Below are positions 46,900-60,148 of a stretch of DNA of 64,000 nt, piece after piece. Origin of the DNA: Ancylostoma caninum (lineage: Eukaryota; Nematoda; Chromadorea; Rhabditida; Ancylostomatidae); contig JBAJFG010000111.1 in the NCBI GenBank assembly GCA_037903475.1, positions 2,728,001 through 2,792,000 on the forward strand. The letters run 5' to 3'. The notes under the pieces are model-generated. The model saw nothing but the letters and a program-made list of their open reading frames with translations. It ran no database searches and had not been told where the DNA came from. The translations under genes were made by a program, and so were the position numbers. How positions within the stretch are numbered: the first letter of the stretch is position 1; every line of letters begins with the position of its first letter.

Positions 46900-49800
46900 T
46901 TCCCAATCGATGATCAGGAAATATTAGTAATTTGTCCTAGTCGGCGTGATTGGCAGTAAGGCCGGAAACTAACCTTGACTACTAGACCTTGTACATATAT
47001 CCAGATATCGTCCAGAACCTGTGAGTCCTGGTGGCCGTGCAAAAGATTTTGGAGCAAGTTTTTAGCAATTCTCTTGTCTATCTAAATTTTCTTTCTAAAA
47101 TAAGAAAAAGAAAAGAAATCTCCCATAAATGCCTTCTATACTCCCTATATTTGCAACTGCACGATTTACCTGTAAACTTTCTCAGGACACTGAACATTTA
47201 CCTTTGGCCCGCAACATATTACGTTATAGTCTGCGTTATTTTCGTTTAGAACCTATGGCCTTTCCTGTAGAGGAGAAAAAAACATTATTTAGAAGCTATG
47301 GCCTTTCCTGTAGAGGAAAAAAACAAAGTTCAATCCATTATGTGTATAATCTGCCCTAGACTGGGATTATATCCATGCTGATACCGTTACCCTCCCTATT
47401 CACAGCAAAATACCGCTCGAATCTGTTTCTGTCAAAGAGGTGGACGTCATTTTTGAATCGCTAATTGCTAAATATCTGTCTAGCCGGGTTTTTGTTTACG
47501 CATAAGTGACGCCTGAGCAAAATTTGGAAAGAAAAGTGCACCTTGCTCATAGAATTCAGCGACGTACTTCTGAATATAAAACCACACATGATTAGCCGTT
47601 CGAGCTAGAAGGCGCTGCTCTGCATACTCAAACAATGGCCGAGTTGGAACCTCATAAACATGTTTTCCAACGCCTTTTATTCAATCTCAGCTTTCTTGCT
47701 ATTCACTTTCTTTTGAGATCAGACAAGGTCCCCATCAATCACCTCTCAGCACTTTCTTGCTGAAACTCTTCTGAAAAAGCGCTCCATCTCCCTTCTCTGA
47801 GCAGTATTTTAGGGGACATTTCATCGGCAAAAAAAAAAGGTTTTCGATTCCATGGGTTGGGTTTCCCTGGACGTCTCCGAGATGAGCACTTTTTTCTGTG
47901 GCCAGACCGGCAGGAAAAATAAGAACATGTTGGTTAAGTTTGTCCGACAGTATTCCAAAGGCAATTCTAGTTTGCATTTGAACCAATTCTTGCTTTCTGT
48001 CTTTCTGTTGTATGAAAATATTATAGAGAGAGAGTTCTTCAAAGCTTGATCGTGAAATGCACTCTCACAAGAATCCTGGCGTCATTTTGGACGTTTGTAA
48101 AGAAAATGCCACAACTTCACATTGTTGCACGTTTACTTGCCCGCGCTTGACATCCTAGGAAGATTTAATCATTTTATACTATACGCTATAGATGATTTTC
48201 AACCATACGCTGAAGATGTAAGTAAGAAAGAAGTGAAGACAAATTAAAGTTCTTTCGTGTGGGTTTCGATGTTCAATTTATGGTAGGATAGATGTTCTTA
48301 TTCCGCACTTATACTTTTCCTAATAGGGGCCGTTAACCGCCTCTATAAACAGTATCTACATTTTGCCCTTGCAAAGGTCAGCCTGAAGACACATCAAATT
48401 ATGGCATGAAAATTGTGTGGGGTTGAGGCATTGAGCTTTCAGGGCACTGCACGTGAACGCTCGTGCACGCGACACTCTGTTCCCCTCGTTGTTGCAATAT
48501 TTCGCAGTTCGAGTGAAAAAATTCCTCGAAACCGCCAGTTTTGAAGGATCCGGCGAATTTGCCGAGTAGCAGCTTTTCTCAGTCGAATAAATGAATTGTT
48601 CGAATAATCTGTGATTCGAGAAGTGCCCAAGTGCGTAACTTTTTCGAATTTCTTCTTTTCTTAAAAGACATGACGGACGAATGACGCGAAAATTCGGATG
48701 TTCAAGTATTTCTTCGAGTATATTCGATTTGATCACAAGTACAATGCACTTCCGCGAACTCAAGGAAGATCGCCGACGCAGGAAAGGGCATCCATCACAA
48801 GTGGGCAGAATGACGGAATTCCATGGTGAAACCGAGAAAAAGCTAATTTGATGTGCTTCTCGATATCTTGCCACTCATACGATAGCTACCGGGAAGGAAG
48901 GGGTATTAAAGCATGGAATAGAGTACACCTCACCTGCTTAAATTTTCTAATCGGCAATTACCAGGTGTTCCGTGACCAGTGTCACGCGATACGTTTCCCA
49001 CACGAGCACCAGTACTACTGAAAAATTAGTGCGAGTTGAGTGCTCAAGACTTTCTTGTAATTTCACCAGTGTTTTCCCGTATAAGCAGGCACTCCAGGTG
49101 CATTTTGTGTCTCTCTTATTAGTCAGCGATATAGGGCCTTTATTAGACTTCACTGTCCAGTGATCTTAATTGCTGGCTCTGCTACGCATCCAAATCATAG
49201 AAACTACTCTTATCCTTGAATTTCGTTCCTCAAAAAAAAAAAAACAATGTTCAGTATCAACGCGGTTTTCAAAAAATTTCTTCACCCCCACAGGTCAATG
49301 ATTTCCCTGTAATTGAGGCCGGCCACCAACACCATAACCACTCATAAGGAACCATGAGCGTGTTATTGTCGGGTGTTGTTTGATAAAAAGCTCAAATTTC
49401 CATCGTCGCTCCTAACGAGCATGGGCGCTCGTAGCTATCGCCCACCTGTTTGGAACATGGAATCCATAGTGCGTTGCGGTGTGTGGTTTTCCCGTCAGGA
49501 CTTACTTATCAACCCTCAACGGAATACATTTCTTAGACATGAATCCTTCTTTTTCTACGCCATTCTGATTCAGCTTGGCGTAAAGACAGTGGATAGACGC
49601 AGCTGGACACCCCTCCCCCCTAAGCTTCCTCAAAACATGAGCCTCAAGAAAAGTTTTCCCAGCGTTTTCACGGGAATTGTATATACCACTGTGTTCAGAG
49701 ATCTCTGCTTGCTTTTCACAGAAATTTTTCTTCAGAAAAGAAAGTCCATCCAAAACATTTTGCTCCGGCCTGTGGCGTTCGAATTCGCAGTCGTACAATT

Positions 49801-52250
49801 TTGAATGGAATTTTGTCGTCTTAGCAAGGACAATATATAAACACATTGAAATTTTCACAAATTCTTTTTTTTTCTCTCTCCCGTCTTTAGCTAGAGCCTT
49901 GTGATTCCTTATCGTTTCAGGGAGAATATTTCCAGAAGAAAAATTCGAAAAAAACGAGATTTCGCCCCAGTAACTGATCGAATCTTTTAACCTAATGTCA
50001 GTAGTAGACTCTCAGTGACTATATCACTGCACTGCAAAGGATTTGGAGCATTGTGCTGGAATGGGCGGTGCAGCCGCGCTCTGTGATTAGTGGATTCACC
50101 AATCTGGCCAAACGCAGATCTCGGTCGCAGCTCACTTTCCCGCCCAAACGCCCTACTAAAGCGAAGGTTTCGAAATTCCGTTTGTCCCAGAATCACTACG
50201 GTGGAAAATTAGTCTAATAGAAATCCTTGCTGTATATAGATTCAAACCATGCAAGACAGCCTTATCCTGGATGCAATTTTTTGTTGCAGCCAATCGGAAA
50301 CTAGTTACAGCTAACTTGTTTTTATATGTATTTCATGCGTCAGGATAGGGATTCACGTTTAAATATGTGCATCCGTAAAATCTTACATAGTTAGTTATAA
50401 ATGTTTGACAGCACTAAATGAACTATTAAGTGGCGGTAGCGCACACAAACATGTTGTTTGATCACTTACTTTTGGGTAAGACACTTGATAGGATGTTTTC
50501 GTGGTAGTTCTTGGACTTTCTCGTCATCAGTGTAAGTACGTACATATGTAGGTGTTGGGGCATATTCGAATAGCACGATATTTGTTTAGTAGGTCCTGGG
50601 TGGGAATACTCACTTCTATCTGTAAGTTATCAAACATAGGAATGTCTCTTTGTATGATGTGTGTGTGTTTTCGTGGAAACTGCGTTTGCGTGTACGGATG
50701 TTTTAAACTGCTCCATTCGATGATAAGACAACGGCTTCGGCCTGAAGAGTGACGTTGCCGAACAATGCCAAATTTGTACCACTATCGCCTTATCCAAGCC
50801 TCCATACCGATTAGTTTCAAGACATAGAAATCTAGGCTGAAATATTCTCACATTCTCATCTAATCGAAATTTTCGACAACATTGAAATGCCATGGTTCGA
50901 AAAACACTGTCAGCGCATCGCATAGATGAGCGAAACAGAAAGAAAGACGACTTAGCTGAGGCCATACGCCATTGTGAGGAACTAGTGGCCTTTTATGAAC
51001 TCACGTCCTACGACGTACCGTTTACGCGAAGTTGGTTAGTTCTCAGGGCTACGATATTCTTCCGTTGTGAAGAGATCCATAAATATCAAAAGGAGGTCCT
51101 TGCTTCACGCAGTCAGACGCGCAAGCAATGGACCCCGATTTCTCGGATTTCTCACATGTTTCGCGTAGTTTTGCATCCTTCATGGGCCTGACATACGCCA
51201 GAATCTCGGATACAAAATTTTTATAGCCGCTATCACCAGTAAGAAATCTACTCATCGTTATGTGAAGTTGCGCGTGCACATTCCATGTTATACTATGTTA
51301 AGCAACTTCACTGTTACAATAATTTTCCTTTGTACACCTCTCTCCCACGATGAAGCATTTGCTTATAAACTCGATAATATCCATTCTTGTCAGAAAAAAT
51401 TTCCCAAATTCCCCAAACAAGCGTGAAAGAATCTGAGTCTACATTTTTCCGAGGTTCTGTTCAAAATTTCACTCCGACGAAATTTAACAAAAATTAAGGG
51501 CATCAAATGTATTTCTCTATTTTTCACAGGCAATCGAGGTATTCTCTATTGCGAAGGAAATTTATCCATGACATTTCCAAACATCAACTGAATTCTAATA
51601 GGTCTAGACAAATTAAAACCACAAAGTAAAAAGAATTTCACTGCAACTAGCAAAAGGCAAAGGGCTAGGGGAAAGTGTGAACGTATAGTGCGCATGTATT
51701 CAATCGAGTTCATAAAAATTATTAGTGGATTTTTTCGAGAGAATCTTTGAACTCTAGATAGTGTTCTCATGATGAGACTGGATCTACATATGATCGAAAA
51801 GAGGAATATTAGTCTTTTTTTTTTGGACGTGAACTGCCTTTTTTCCAATACAATTTCTTGCAACTACAGTAATAAAAAATGAAGGAGTGCCTAGAAAGGT
51901 AAATAATACCATAATCTCTTGGAACACATGAGGAAAGCCCAGTGATTGTGAGGAAAGCTCCACACTACTTACTACTACTTACGTACATTGACCAAGAATT
52001 CTTTTATTGTTCCCTCAACGAAGAAAGTCTCTGTGAGCTTATTTTCATATACACATGTTATTGCTTAGCTATGGCTTTCTGAGTACGTTCATCCTATCGA
52101 AAAGGGGTCTTTTCTTAGATGAATAAGTCTTCTAGCTGAATACTGTGGCAAATTGTTCGCTTCACATCATGTTGTAACTATAACTGTGTGCTTAATTAGC
52201 TGGGATTGCTAGCTACATGCATATTCCTTTCACGTACTTTTTGCACACCA
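46900..52250. other. Mostly non-coding stretch
   Basis: Contains several medium open frames without motifs: 48356-48874 minus, in a stretch rich in TTCGA-type words; 49373-49804 plus; and 49987-50196 minus. At 52016-51985 a minus-strand segment between CTCACAG and GTAAGT (frame TFFVEGTIKEFLVNV) looks exon-like but has no phase partner. A similar one lies at 52327-52266 (frame DFNSPLLRLHRSLHKG). Confidence 0.35.
50892..51191 (+). CDS. Possible 99-codon ORF, unrecognised
   Basis: The frame begins MVRKTLSAHRIDERNRKKDD and continues with a Lys/Glu-rich helix-like stretch (LAEAIRHCEELVAFYEL). It has a coding-like composition but no known motif, signal peptide or supporting splice sites. The opposite strand is also open over its 3' half, which weakens the case. 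Confidence 0.22.
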   Translation: MVRKTLSAHRIDERNRKKDDLAEAIRHCEELVAFYELTSYDVPFTRSWLVLRATIFFRCEEIHKYQKEVLASRSQTRKQWTPISRISHMFRVVLHPSWA

Positions 52251-52954
52251 GCGAGCGATACTTACTTGTCTATTGCTATTCCCTTGTGCAGTGAACGATG
52301 AAGTCGCAGAAGTGGTGAGTTGAAGTCCTGAGTTTCCAAAAATTCCAGCAAAAACCAGACAGCATAGACCAGAAAGCTTTTGCGGTAGCGAAAATTAAAT
52401 ATATATAATCCAAGCTTGCCTAACGTTAACGGCACCATGAAGTTGAGATAATTAAGTATTTTTGTAATAGTTATTTTAGAGAAAATTCGGCGTTCAGAAG
52501 AAGGCACCGCTTAACACTCCATTTCTTCAGGTGGTCGCTCAGAAGTCCGAGACTAAGCGGTGTTTGATGTTTACGTAATATGTGAATAATTTACAGAACA
52601 ATGTTAAGTTCTGTCACGTTTTTTTTTCTTTTTTGATATCTCTAATAAATTCTGGGACGTCATACCTGTTGACAGAGATATTCTCGTCAAGTGAGAATGT
52701 TAATGTACATATATGAAATGTAATGCCATCGCGTGATGAATTTGCCCTCATAATTATGATTACATTTTCCTCCCCTTCCTATAAATAGTCCACCTGTGTA
52801 TGTGCTTATTTTTTGCTGGTGGACGGGATTTACGAAGAAATGAAAGCAATTGAAAATTCTTCGTTCCAGTGTAATCGATAGAAGAACGACATCAGAATGG
52901 CCTATAAATAATTCCTACTGAAGCTGTCGTAAAGTTATTGCGGTTGCTGGGATA

Positions 52955-53100
52955 CAGGGAACTCCAAACAGCCGTGAGCAAGGGGCGGGATCGCGGCGCG
53001 GCGTGGCACTCAGGTTGTCTGCTTCTGGAAGAGGCAGAGAAATCAGAGCCACATGCAGAAACTCTGTGTATCTGCCTAAGGGAGCTTCTGAACTTTGTTC
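52955..53100. mobile_element. Truncated copy of the GC-rich fold-back element
   Basis: Shares CAGGGAACTCCAAAC, GGGCGGGATCGCGG, GCGGCGTGGCACTC and AGAGCCA with the element at 54408-54583. The right inverted end is missing or eroded. Confidence 0.65.
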
Positions 53101-54407
53101 ACCTCTAAATAATATGATATCTAAGGAGATCTGCAGGATTTAAAATACAACACAAGTTTGCTTGTCGTTTTGCATTAAGATTAATTGTTCCTGCTAAAAC
53201 AGAGATGAGGTGACCCAAACAGGCAGCTATTTCATTCTCAAAAATGGCATCTTTTTTGAGAGTGCAATGCGAGCATTTCAGCCTTCAGCAGTAATTCGTC
53301 CGAAATCCAATTAGACCTGATCTCAACAAAAAAACTGGTCAAATTGCCAGCCTTTTCCTTTCATTTGCAGAACGGAAAAACTTTTCATTTGCAAACTCAC
53401 AAGGATAGTCATTGGAAAAGACGTGCTGCGCCAATTGACGCCCCTTTTTTCCATGATGCCATTTGTACAGCCTCCCGTTATCCTTCGGCAAGCCTCCCAC
53501 AAATGACGCTTGCTACGTGAGCCCCTATCGTTTTAACCGTTCCCATTTCAATTAACCTTTTTCCCTATCTTCAAGGAAACTTTTTTCCAGTTATCGAGTT
53601 GTTTGCTCAGAGACTTTCTCTTAGACTCACTTTCGACGCACGCACACTCTCTCTCTATTTTCCTCTTTCTCCCTAGCTCCGTTCAGATAATCCTGGGTTT
53701 TTTTTTAGTATTTGATTTTAGGCTATGCGAGTAATATGAGTAGGTTGGACTATCTGTTTTCTTAGTACTTAAGTCGTTAATCGAATTGGTAACGTAAAAA
53801 GCGTGAAGCTTTTCCAAAGTTATGATCGCTGCTTTCATTTTATCACATCAATGTGATCCTAATTACAACCAGACGAGCGAAATCGCAGCTATTTGTACGC
53901 TATTAATCAGAAGTGTCACTATTAATTAGAAATCAGGCTACGCCATTAATCAGAAGTGACAGAGCCCTAATAACAGCTTGTCTCGCACAGTCAGAATCGA
54001 CGTTTTCAACTTATTCTGCTTCAAAATTGTTATCCTGCGGTTGATATGGCCTGTTTAATTTTATTGGTTTATGGCACACGTTGTTGTGTACCCAGATAAA
54101 TAAATATATAGAGAAAACTATTCACCTATTTCGGATTGAATAGGTCTACTGAAAAAGTTTAGCCGATCTACCGAAACCCACTCAGGCTTACCAGCTAGAG
54201 CAGATGGGTTCTAGTAGAAGAACACCTCTTTTCTCCAAAATGTTTTGGCAAAATACGAAAGCCAGGTTTGACATGGGCTTTCTGGAGTCTTGGTTCAGCC
54301 TACTTTCAATTATTATTGTTTTTTATGATTATTATTTATTACCCATAATTATGATTATTATTTTGAGAAACTCGAATGAATGAAGAAAGACCAGTTCGTT
54401 AGGCAGA

Positions 54408-54583
54408 CAGGGAACTCCAAACGACCGTGTATAGGGGGCAGGACCGCGGTGCGGCGTGGCACTCGCGTTCTTTGCAGCTGGCGGAAGCAGACAACCAGAG
54501 CCAGTACGCAGACTCCTGTGTCTTTGCCCAAGAGAGCCGCGCCGAGGTCCCGCCTCTTGCACACGGCCATCTGGAGTTCCCTG
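54408..54583. mobile_element. GC-rich fold-back (MITE-like) element
   Basis: The left end CAGGGAACTCCAAACGACCG and the right end, reversed, CAGGGAACTCCAGATGGCCG pair over about 48 bp. Both continue into GC-rich blocks (GGACCGCGGTGCGGC / GGACCTCGGCGCGGC). The length is 176 bp. Open frames on both strands over it are products of the palindrome and GC content, not genes. A related copy lies 1.4 kb upstream. Confidence 0.75.
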
Positions 54584-54659
54584 CAGTTAGTACAGTCACC
54601 TGCCTTATTTATGCCGTCTTTATGAGAATCTCCGTTGAATTTTTTTTCCTCGCGTAAAA

Positions 54660-57600
54660 CCTGGGCAGAATGCGTTTAGAACTATTAGTTTCCATGTTCA
54701 GCATACAGAAGTCAAGGCTCAGGCGTAAACATATTGTTCTTCCGTAACAAATAACATGCAAAATCACCTTGTCTAACTTCGTGTTCTGATCCTTAACTGC
54801 ATGACGTCAACTTGTTAAGTTAACTCTGTTACCAGCTGTGTTTGCAAATTTTTAATGGTGTAGAGCAGCAAAAGCCACGGCTTCATTTGTTTCGCTTCAA
54901 GGAATGACAATCTTAGTATTCTCCAGAGAGGAATAATGATAGAGCTTACGACTGTGGAGGCATGCGATGCGTGCAGCCTGCTCTGTTCCCTCATTTGATT
55001 TCGCTGCGGGTTGGGTTTTTTGATCAGTGCAACGGTAGCCTGCCGTACATGCAATTACCAAGTTTGGTTTGGGAAGATTTAGCGGTGAATTAGTCTAATT
55101 CTGGTTACACGCTGCTGGCACAGCTTGTCACTGCGTGCGTAGTCATGAACGCACCATATGCACAGAAGTCAAAATTTTGTCATATGTATATGAGTGGTTC
55201 ACTGGGTACCTATCCTGGAAGATTCTGGAGATGCAGTTTTGGGTTTTAAAATCAATTTAGAGTGCCTAGCAGGCTTGTCATGAATAATTTCTGCAAGGTG
55301 ATGGTCCCTGCGACATCGACATGACTCGAGCAAATTTACCCAGTTATTTATTTGTTTATTTACTTAAATGTTCATGTTCATGCACTCAAGAAGCAGCTGA
55401 CAGTTAACGTGTAAGTATTGCAAAGCTAATGAGTTTTGCCGAAAGGGAGGGAAGCGAAAGCGAGACCGTGTTCCAGGCCAGAAAATCCCCAAATGATTGG
55501 GTAATGTTTACGACGGATGGCTCAACTACCTGGATTTACTTATGCTCCTGTACTCCCTCTTAGCTGGCTAAGTTTCGTGATTTTGTTGTCTCTGGTTCCC
55601 CATCCAGATTACTACGTACTAGGACGAATCCATGACCTTATCCTGCCATTTGTTGCACGCCCTGCGGATTCTTGCACTTCAATATCCCTATAAGCTTTTC
55701 TTAGCTGCAACAAAGGAAGTACCCCCTCCGCACTTATTTTATCCCAATTAAAGAAAAGATCTACGGACCTTGCACACTCAATAATAGTTAATTTTCCTGC
55801 CCTCAGTTTTTCATTGGTGGAATTCTAAATGGAGTGCTGCGAAGAGTAATTGAGTAACTCCGGTATACCAAGAATATTCCAACATTTTCTCAACATCTGT
55901 AAAAATGACCTTACCCTTTCATATCTGGAAATAATTCTGATACTCCTTGCCCTTTCATATCTGGGAATAACTCTGATACTTCCTTGAGTTCATGGTCGTT
56001 CGGAAATTTTTGTGATCAAACATGAAGGGAGAGTGTGATGTGATAAGAGGGAAGTGGTTCCCGGTAGCTTCGTGGAAAAGAGCTCATGAACTCAAATGAA
56101 AGTGCTAATGCATGTTCTTTTGTACAATGGTGCACTTAATACTGAAAATTTGTCCCCGTGGCGCTGGTCATACGTTTAAGAGTTTAAGAGTCTGAGCGGC
56201 TACAATTTACAGAAATTGTATCCAGTCAAACACCCCCATCTCCCGTTGTTTCCAATTGTATGAAGCTGAAATGGTCCTAGAATAGGAAGTAAGATTTCAG
56301 TGGATTATAGACGGCTGAAGCCCAGAGATTAAGATTTCTTTGAAGTCTTCTCAGTCAATAAACGGTGGGGTTCCTCAGATAAACTTCCTGGAAATCTCTA
56401 ATCACTGATGAGCTGCGAGATTCGCTAGTAAGTACTTGACTTTAAGGAAACACCTGATAATCTTGTTCCTGAAATGCGTTTAGTATGTATCATAGTAAAA
56501 GTTTACCTAAGGATAATATTTCGTTTCATCAGTTTTTGCCATTTTTGTTCTTTTTTTCCACTTTGCACAGATTACATGCTTTGATACGTACCAGCTAATC
56601 AAGAGAACATAATCCATATCTATTTTTTCATCTTTCATCGGCAATAAATTGATAGCCTCCACTTTTTGCAGTGGTTGTGCTAAGTTTCTTCTCGGCAGGA
56701 TCTCATTATTAATACAGTAGAACTGATGGGTCTTCTATCATTTGCTAGTTATGTAAGAACTACTTGCACATTTTGTTGATGTACAGACTGATTTCTTTCG
56801 AGCCTTCACCCAAAGTAAGAGCTCCACTTGTGGTAGTTGCCCTGATTTTTGGTCAACCAAACGCTTTCCCACCTTTTCACATCCCGACGAATATGTGAAC
56901 CTTGCTCCTTTAGAGTTTAGGTGGCCTAAAATCAGTAGGTATTCACAAAGGTGAGCCTCTACCAACTGCGAGTTTTTTTTTCATAGATTTAATTTACCAC
57001 TGGCAAAGTTATGCCGGGAAGTTTTGCAGGGGAAAGACCGTGAGAGTTTGGAACGGATTAGCAATACAAATGCACGGATTATCCGTCTACCCACTTTTTC
57101 GCCAGAATCTTCTTATCTTTCTCCCTCACTACTCCTTCACAAGATGGCTCCTGCTCACGCAAGCATTCATACAGCCATGAATAGATGAATCCTCGAGTGG
57201 AAATTCTGCTCCCATATGATGTCATGAATTAATTGGAGAGTTATTGGAGTTATTGTGAATGAACCCCATATTCATGTGATTCTAAGAAACTAAGGATATA
57301 GAATCCAGGAACACCAGTTGCCACACTTCACATGAGGCATTGCGCTGTCCTCACTGAGAACATCATCCAACTGTGATTGCTCACATGAAGAGAGTGCATA
57401 GTGCTATATTGCTCCGACGTCTGAGGGCTGCCTACTGCGACGCACTCGAAATAATAAACCACTTAATCGCTCCAACATTAAGGAAGTGGAGTCCATGGAT
57501 GTAAATATCCCAGCACACTTTCACTAAGGACCAATTCTGTCTCGCTTCTGGAGTTCGCTAAAAGGAGCGAGGCGAGTCAGCGTGAATTCTCTACGCGCTA

Positions 57601-58430
57601 CGCGTTTTCTCCACGCTTTGCCCCAGCTGTAGAGCAGACATGTTCGAACGGGTAGAAACACATCTGAACCTTTCCCAGAACGAGTAACACAAGGAAAGTT
57701 TCCTCTCGGGATTTTTGCTGAGTGTAATTAGCATCATTAACCGCCTCTTACTATTTTAGATAATAAAAACTTGAGGCAATTACGAAGTGAAGATCAGCCT
57801 CTGAATCTCTGACGCTGAGAGGATTTCGCCCATCTTCCGGCAAGGAATGTTACATTTTTACAGCAAGGCTTCCCCCAAAACTTCTCAGACATTCATAATC
57901 GCAGCAGGATTACAGAGATCCCTAGCTAAACTGTTGTATGAACATAAGTTCTTCTAGCTGTCGTCGTAGCAAAGGCAGAGGGCTGGCAATGTTAGCAGAA
58001 TTTTCCTCTCATTTACATCAGAGTCTAATTGAACATTTTGCATTGCATTTCATTTCTTACCGGTTCTTTGAGGTATTATCTGAGGATTAGCGGAAAAGCA
58101 ATGCCTTGCAAGTAGAATGTTTGCAAAAGAATGTCAAAGACCGTATCATGTTCAGATGTAATTTGTACAAGCAGCGTTTCTTTGGCCTCAACATTTACCC
58201 CAGTAAGATCATGGCTGATTGCCTTTTCCACTGTTTTCTGCAAATTATTATACTATCTCTTCATCTTCTCGTCAGCGTTTCAAATTCCACATCTATTTAG
58301 CATAATTCTCGTGATTCCATGTTGACCCTCAGGCTCTCCTAATACTTCGTATTCAAAATTCAGAAGGGCAACCTGCATTCTTTAAGAATTGGTCTATGTC
58401 TCTTCAACTCATCCTAGAGAGCTTGAATCT
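54660..58430. other. Intergenic stretch, nothing recognised
   Basis: AT-rich with only short open frames (for example 54815-55054 and 56738-56965 minus). I see no family motif, tRNA or clear repeat. Confidence 0.45.
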
Positions 58431-58435
58431 TGTTT

Positions 58436-58834
58436 ATCTTCGAAATTTATGCAAAACGTTGCCGGATGCCTTCCTGGACTACCCGAAGGAGATCACGGGG
58501 GACGTTCCAAGCAGTGAACCCCAAACACTGCGATACTTAACTCTGGATCTCCAACGGAGTGGAACCAGCGATAGGGACAGATTGCGATCTGCCACTCAAA
58601 CCACTGAGCCATCCGGGCTACTTTTTATGTTGGAGTTTGTTAGATAACTGCAGCAGTCGTAGGCAGCATACTATATGTATTTGCAAAACGGGGGCACAGG
58701 GCAGGATTCGATCCCCTGACCACCACAACGTCGATCATTCGCTCAACCCACTGAGCTATGCGCGCACGCGATGCTACATACAAATAGTGTCCAATCTTAC
58801 TTACACTTACACTTATCGTAGTTTATCTTAGAAA
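58436..58834 (-). mobile_element. tRNA-derived SINE, dimeric (copy 5)
   Basis: Inverted copy of the element at 11128-11600, about 95 percent alike by eye. It runs from GCAAAACGTTGCCGG through both tRNA-like units to CTTACACTTATCGTAGTTTA. The reverse-strand units hold the same A and B box words. It is joined directly to the GC-rich module that follows, as in copy 1. Confidence 0.8.
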
Positions 58835-59065
58835 TTTAGGTGAAAAGGGAGTTGGGTGGGGCCACTCCTGTGAAGCCTAAGCCTAAGCCTTAAACCCATT
58901 CTTAAGCATAGGGTTAGGCTTATCTACCCTGTGTACTATGGACTAAAATTGTATTTTTCTTCGCTTTTTCCCAAGCTCGAGTGATTTATAGCTCATTAAT
59001 ACCGGGGCGCCGGAGGGTGGCGGCGCCGGCGCCCATTTGCAGTGGCTGCCGGACCCGACTGTACC
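58835..59065 (-). repeat. GC-rich composite module with TTAGGC motif (second full copy)
   Basis: Inverted match to 10882-11127, including GCCTAAGCCTAAGCC (reverse of TTAGGC units) at 58880-58895 and the GGCGCCGG hairpin at 59008-59035. It ends at GACCCGACTGTACC. Confidence 0.75.
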
Positions 59066-59075
59066 AGTAAAACTA

Positions 59076-59988
59076 TTAGCTTGGTGCATAATTGATGCGG
59101 TTTTTTTCGCGACTTCTTTTCTCGACGAAAACTGGAGTTTTTCAAACGGTTTTTTTTCATGAAAACAGTCTTCTCTTTCCACTTATTGAAGGTGCTATCA
59201 AAAGCCGCAGCCATATCCGCCATGGTGTGCTCTATCAACTTGGGAAAACGTGAAATGCAACACAGTCATTTCGCGATCTCGGTGAGCCTTTCAAAGATGG
59301 ACCAATCAGCAAGGCTAAATTGAGAGATTGTTCCTATTCATAAGGTACGAGCGTCTCAGATGAAGAAAGAAGAGGTTGGCAATCAAGTTCCAGGCACCAG
59401 GAATTTTGGGCAGCCTGGAAGGGGGCGAAGGCCTGACAACGCGAATGCTGTTCGAACTCTTCAATATGGACCATTCGACCACGGTTCTTCTTCTCAGAAG
59501 GCTCTGAAAAGCATGGAGATTGGCGAAATGGGTCCTCACGAACTCTAGAAAGGAAAATGTTCGAATTTCCAGCGATTTTCTGTAGCAAAACGAGCAGGCT
59601 CTATTCCTGAAGGATCTCGTCAATCGTATCTCATCCCCTTCCACGGCTGTCAAGATTTCCTGCTCGTTGAAATTTGATCGTAGAGCTCTTCCTTCTTCAT
59701 CTGTAGGTTTTTACCTTCCTACTCCAACTACTTAAATATTTATCGACTTGGCTTTGCTGATTTTTCTTCAGCCACACATTCATTGAGATAGCCGAATGGC
59801 TATTCTGCATACCAACCTTTCCCGAAGTGGTAGAGCGCGAGATAGTGAATCTGGCTACGATTTTCGATAGCACTGTTACTAAGTGAAACAAGAGGACTAT
59901 TTACATGGAAAACCGTTCAAGAAACATTATTTTTCCACGAGAAAAGATGTCGCGAAAAAAAAGCCGCATTAATTATGCACCAACGCAA
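59076..59988. mobile_element. Mariner-type transposon relic
   Basis: The ends read TTAGCTTGGTGCATAATT and, reversed, TTGCGTTGGTGCATAATT, followed by ATGCGG and CGCGAC in both. They closely follow the classic mariner terminal repeat that begins TTAGGTTGGTGCA. TA borders both sides (59074-59075 and 59989-59990). The element is 913 bp and the interior has no intact transposase. One minus-strand segment (ALYHFGKGWYAE near 59830) could be a decayed N-terminal region. It lies 10 bp from the composite SINE module. Confidence 0.75.
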
Positions 59989-60148
59989 TAGATGATAGAT
60001 GATGTGAATATGTCCGAGTTCTTTTCTTATTCACAATCCATTCGTTTCATTCGTACTTTCCTTCATATCTCCACATTTTTTTGCATGATGTAGTAAAATG
60101 TAGGAAAAGGCGAATAAAAAGAAGTACCGTATTCAAAATGCGACACCA

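Noticed and set aside
48356..48874. 172-codon minus-strand frame as a gene
   Set aside because: No domain or signal peptide; the DNA is rich in repeated TTCGA-type words like those at 460-530, suggesting repeat-derived sequence.
54332..54657. Five overlapping open frames on both strands
   Set aside because: Explained by the GC-rich palindrome of the fold-back element; GC-rich palindromes are open in many frames.
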